Below, piece by piece: positions 63,237-64,000 of a stretch of DNA of 64,000 nt; position 1 is the first letter of the stretch, and each line of letters starts with the position of its first letter. This DNA is from Artemisia argyi (lineage: Eukaryota > Streptophyta > Magnoliopsida > Asterales > Asteraceae), in contig CM060698.1 in assembly GCA_030686995.1 (NCBI GenBank), positions 138,451,606 through 138,515,605 on the forward strand, in the 5' to 3' direction. The position numbers were made by a program, and so were the translations under genes. The notes beneath the pieces are model-generated. The model was not told the origin of the DNA and made no database searches. It saw only the letters and a list, made by a program, of their open reading frames with translations.

Positions 63237-63682
63237 TGACCGATTCAGCTTCACGATTATAAATAAGCTAGGGCTTATTCAGCTTATTGGATTTGAAAAT
63301 AATTAGTTAGGGTTAGCACATTGTGAGTTAATTAAAAAATAAGTTGATTGGGTGAATATAGTAGAAGTACAGTCGGTGTGTTTGTGTGTGTTTTTGAATT
63401 TAAAATGAGAGAGAGAAAATGTGTGGTGTGTGAGAGAGAGAGAGAGAGTGAGAGTTTGTGTGTGTGAAGTGTGGGTTAAGACAAAGAGAGACCTGGAAAT
63501 TGGTTTGGGTAGATCTCTTTCCCTAGTGACCGGGAAGGAAAGGATAGTGGGAGGGGGGTTAATTCAAGTTTTTTTTTTTTTTTTTTTTTTTTTTTCTTTT
63601 TTTTTAACTTTTCATTTCAATAATACTACAAGTTTATAGATTTAGATTCGATTTACTACTGAAATTTGTTACATGTAATTTA

Positions 63683-63727
<45 letters not shown>

Positions 63728-64000
63728 TGTTGTGTGTTATTTCAGTGTCCTAATAAGTCAATCTCGATAACAAAAAAAAAATAAGCCCTACAAAAATCAT
63801 TAAAAAAAACTGACACACACAGACATTTGCATTCCATCTGTTCGGTTGGATGACCCAATCAAGCAAAAACTAAAGGGAACGCGTTCGCAAAGGGTCGCCG
63901 CGGGTTGGGGTGTGCGACTGAAATGCTTGACTGACCCTTGGTTGGGTCGCCATTACGAGTGGCCTTAGGAATAGTGTCAAGCAGATTATCGGTTCTTCTG
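63237..64000. other. Kinesin upstream region with GA/CT microsatellite and poly(T) tracts
   Basis: A GAGAGA/TGTGTG microsatellite (63403-63470) lies 165-235 bp upstream of the kinesin ATG. On the gene's strand it is a CT-rich tract, common in plant 5' leaders. Two long poly(T) tracts follow (63569-63603 and 63686-63726). From 63780 the sequence resembles 13900-14120, probably a dispersed repeat; no gene is seen. Confidence 0.6.

Noticed and set aside
63237..63254. Upstream in-frame extension of the kinesin start
   Set aside because: The codon at 63254 is GTG, not ATG; the first ATG in frame is at 63236 and matches the family's Met-Ala-Ser-rich start.

Overview
This is plant nuclear DNA, most likely from a dicot. 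The protein-coding genes are split into many GT-AG exons, and the spaces between them are filled with nested LTR retrotransposons, hAT, Harbinger, Mutator and Stowaway elements, Helitrons and a SINE. The style of the LTR and Helitron ends would suit an Asteraceae genome, but that assignment is an inference.

Three complete, intact genes are visible, all on the minus strand. The first is a secreted class III peroxidase (7011-9370, 4 exons, 321 codons). The second is the membrane-embedded a subunit of the vacuolar H+-ATPase (26136-33328, 18 exons, 817 codons). The third is a KIN-7 family kinesin with a C-terminal RING finger (54250-63236, 24 exons, 1034 codons). I joined their exons by reading splice sites and checking phase across every intron. 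A fourth gene of unknown function (about 43962-47286, minus) is broken by a premature stop and by a 571-bp hAT insertion.

Layout. 1-944: unassigned. 945-6596: a decayed Copia element whose 3' LTR is split by a 774-bp DNA transposon. 7.0-9.5 kb: the peroxidase, with a Helitron in intron 3. 10.25-13.26 kb: a large foldback structure whose arms are 10-bp phased A-tract repeats around a core of ATATCACAAGTGATAT-type palindromes. 15.2-20.9 kb: a nest made of a TAGGGAT-ended element, inside it a 4.36-kb hAT with an 8-bp target duplication, and inside that a 3455-bp solo LTR with a 5-bp target duplication. 21-26 kb: a Harbinger-like MITE, a Stowaway MITE, a SINE and otherwise featureless AT-rich DNA. 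26.1-33.3 kb: the V-ATPase gene. 33.5-34.3 kb: two MITEs. 34.7-36.8 kb: a 2044-bp solo LTR. 37.1-41.2 kb: a MuDR-type transposase pseudogene interrupted by a 1233-bp Copia-like solo LTR. 41.7-42.0 kb: a small hAT. 44-47.3 kb: the disrupted gene. 47.6-53.2 kb: MITEs, two Helitrons and a Harbinger transposase remnant. 54-63.3 kb: the kinesin gene.

The three intact genes do not form a pathway; they are ordinary neighbours. What stands out is how clearly the insertion history can be read. Seven insertions have clean target duplications, and several can be removed on paper to recover a continuous LTR or reading frame. I found no clearly new protein system. The foldback element with helically phased A-tracts is the strongest candidate for something not well described.
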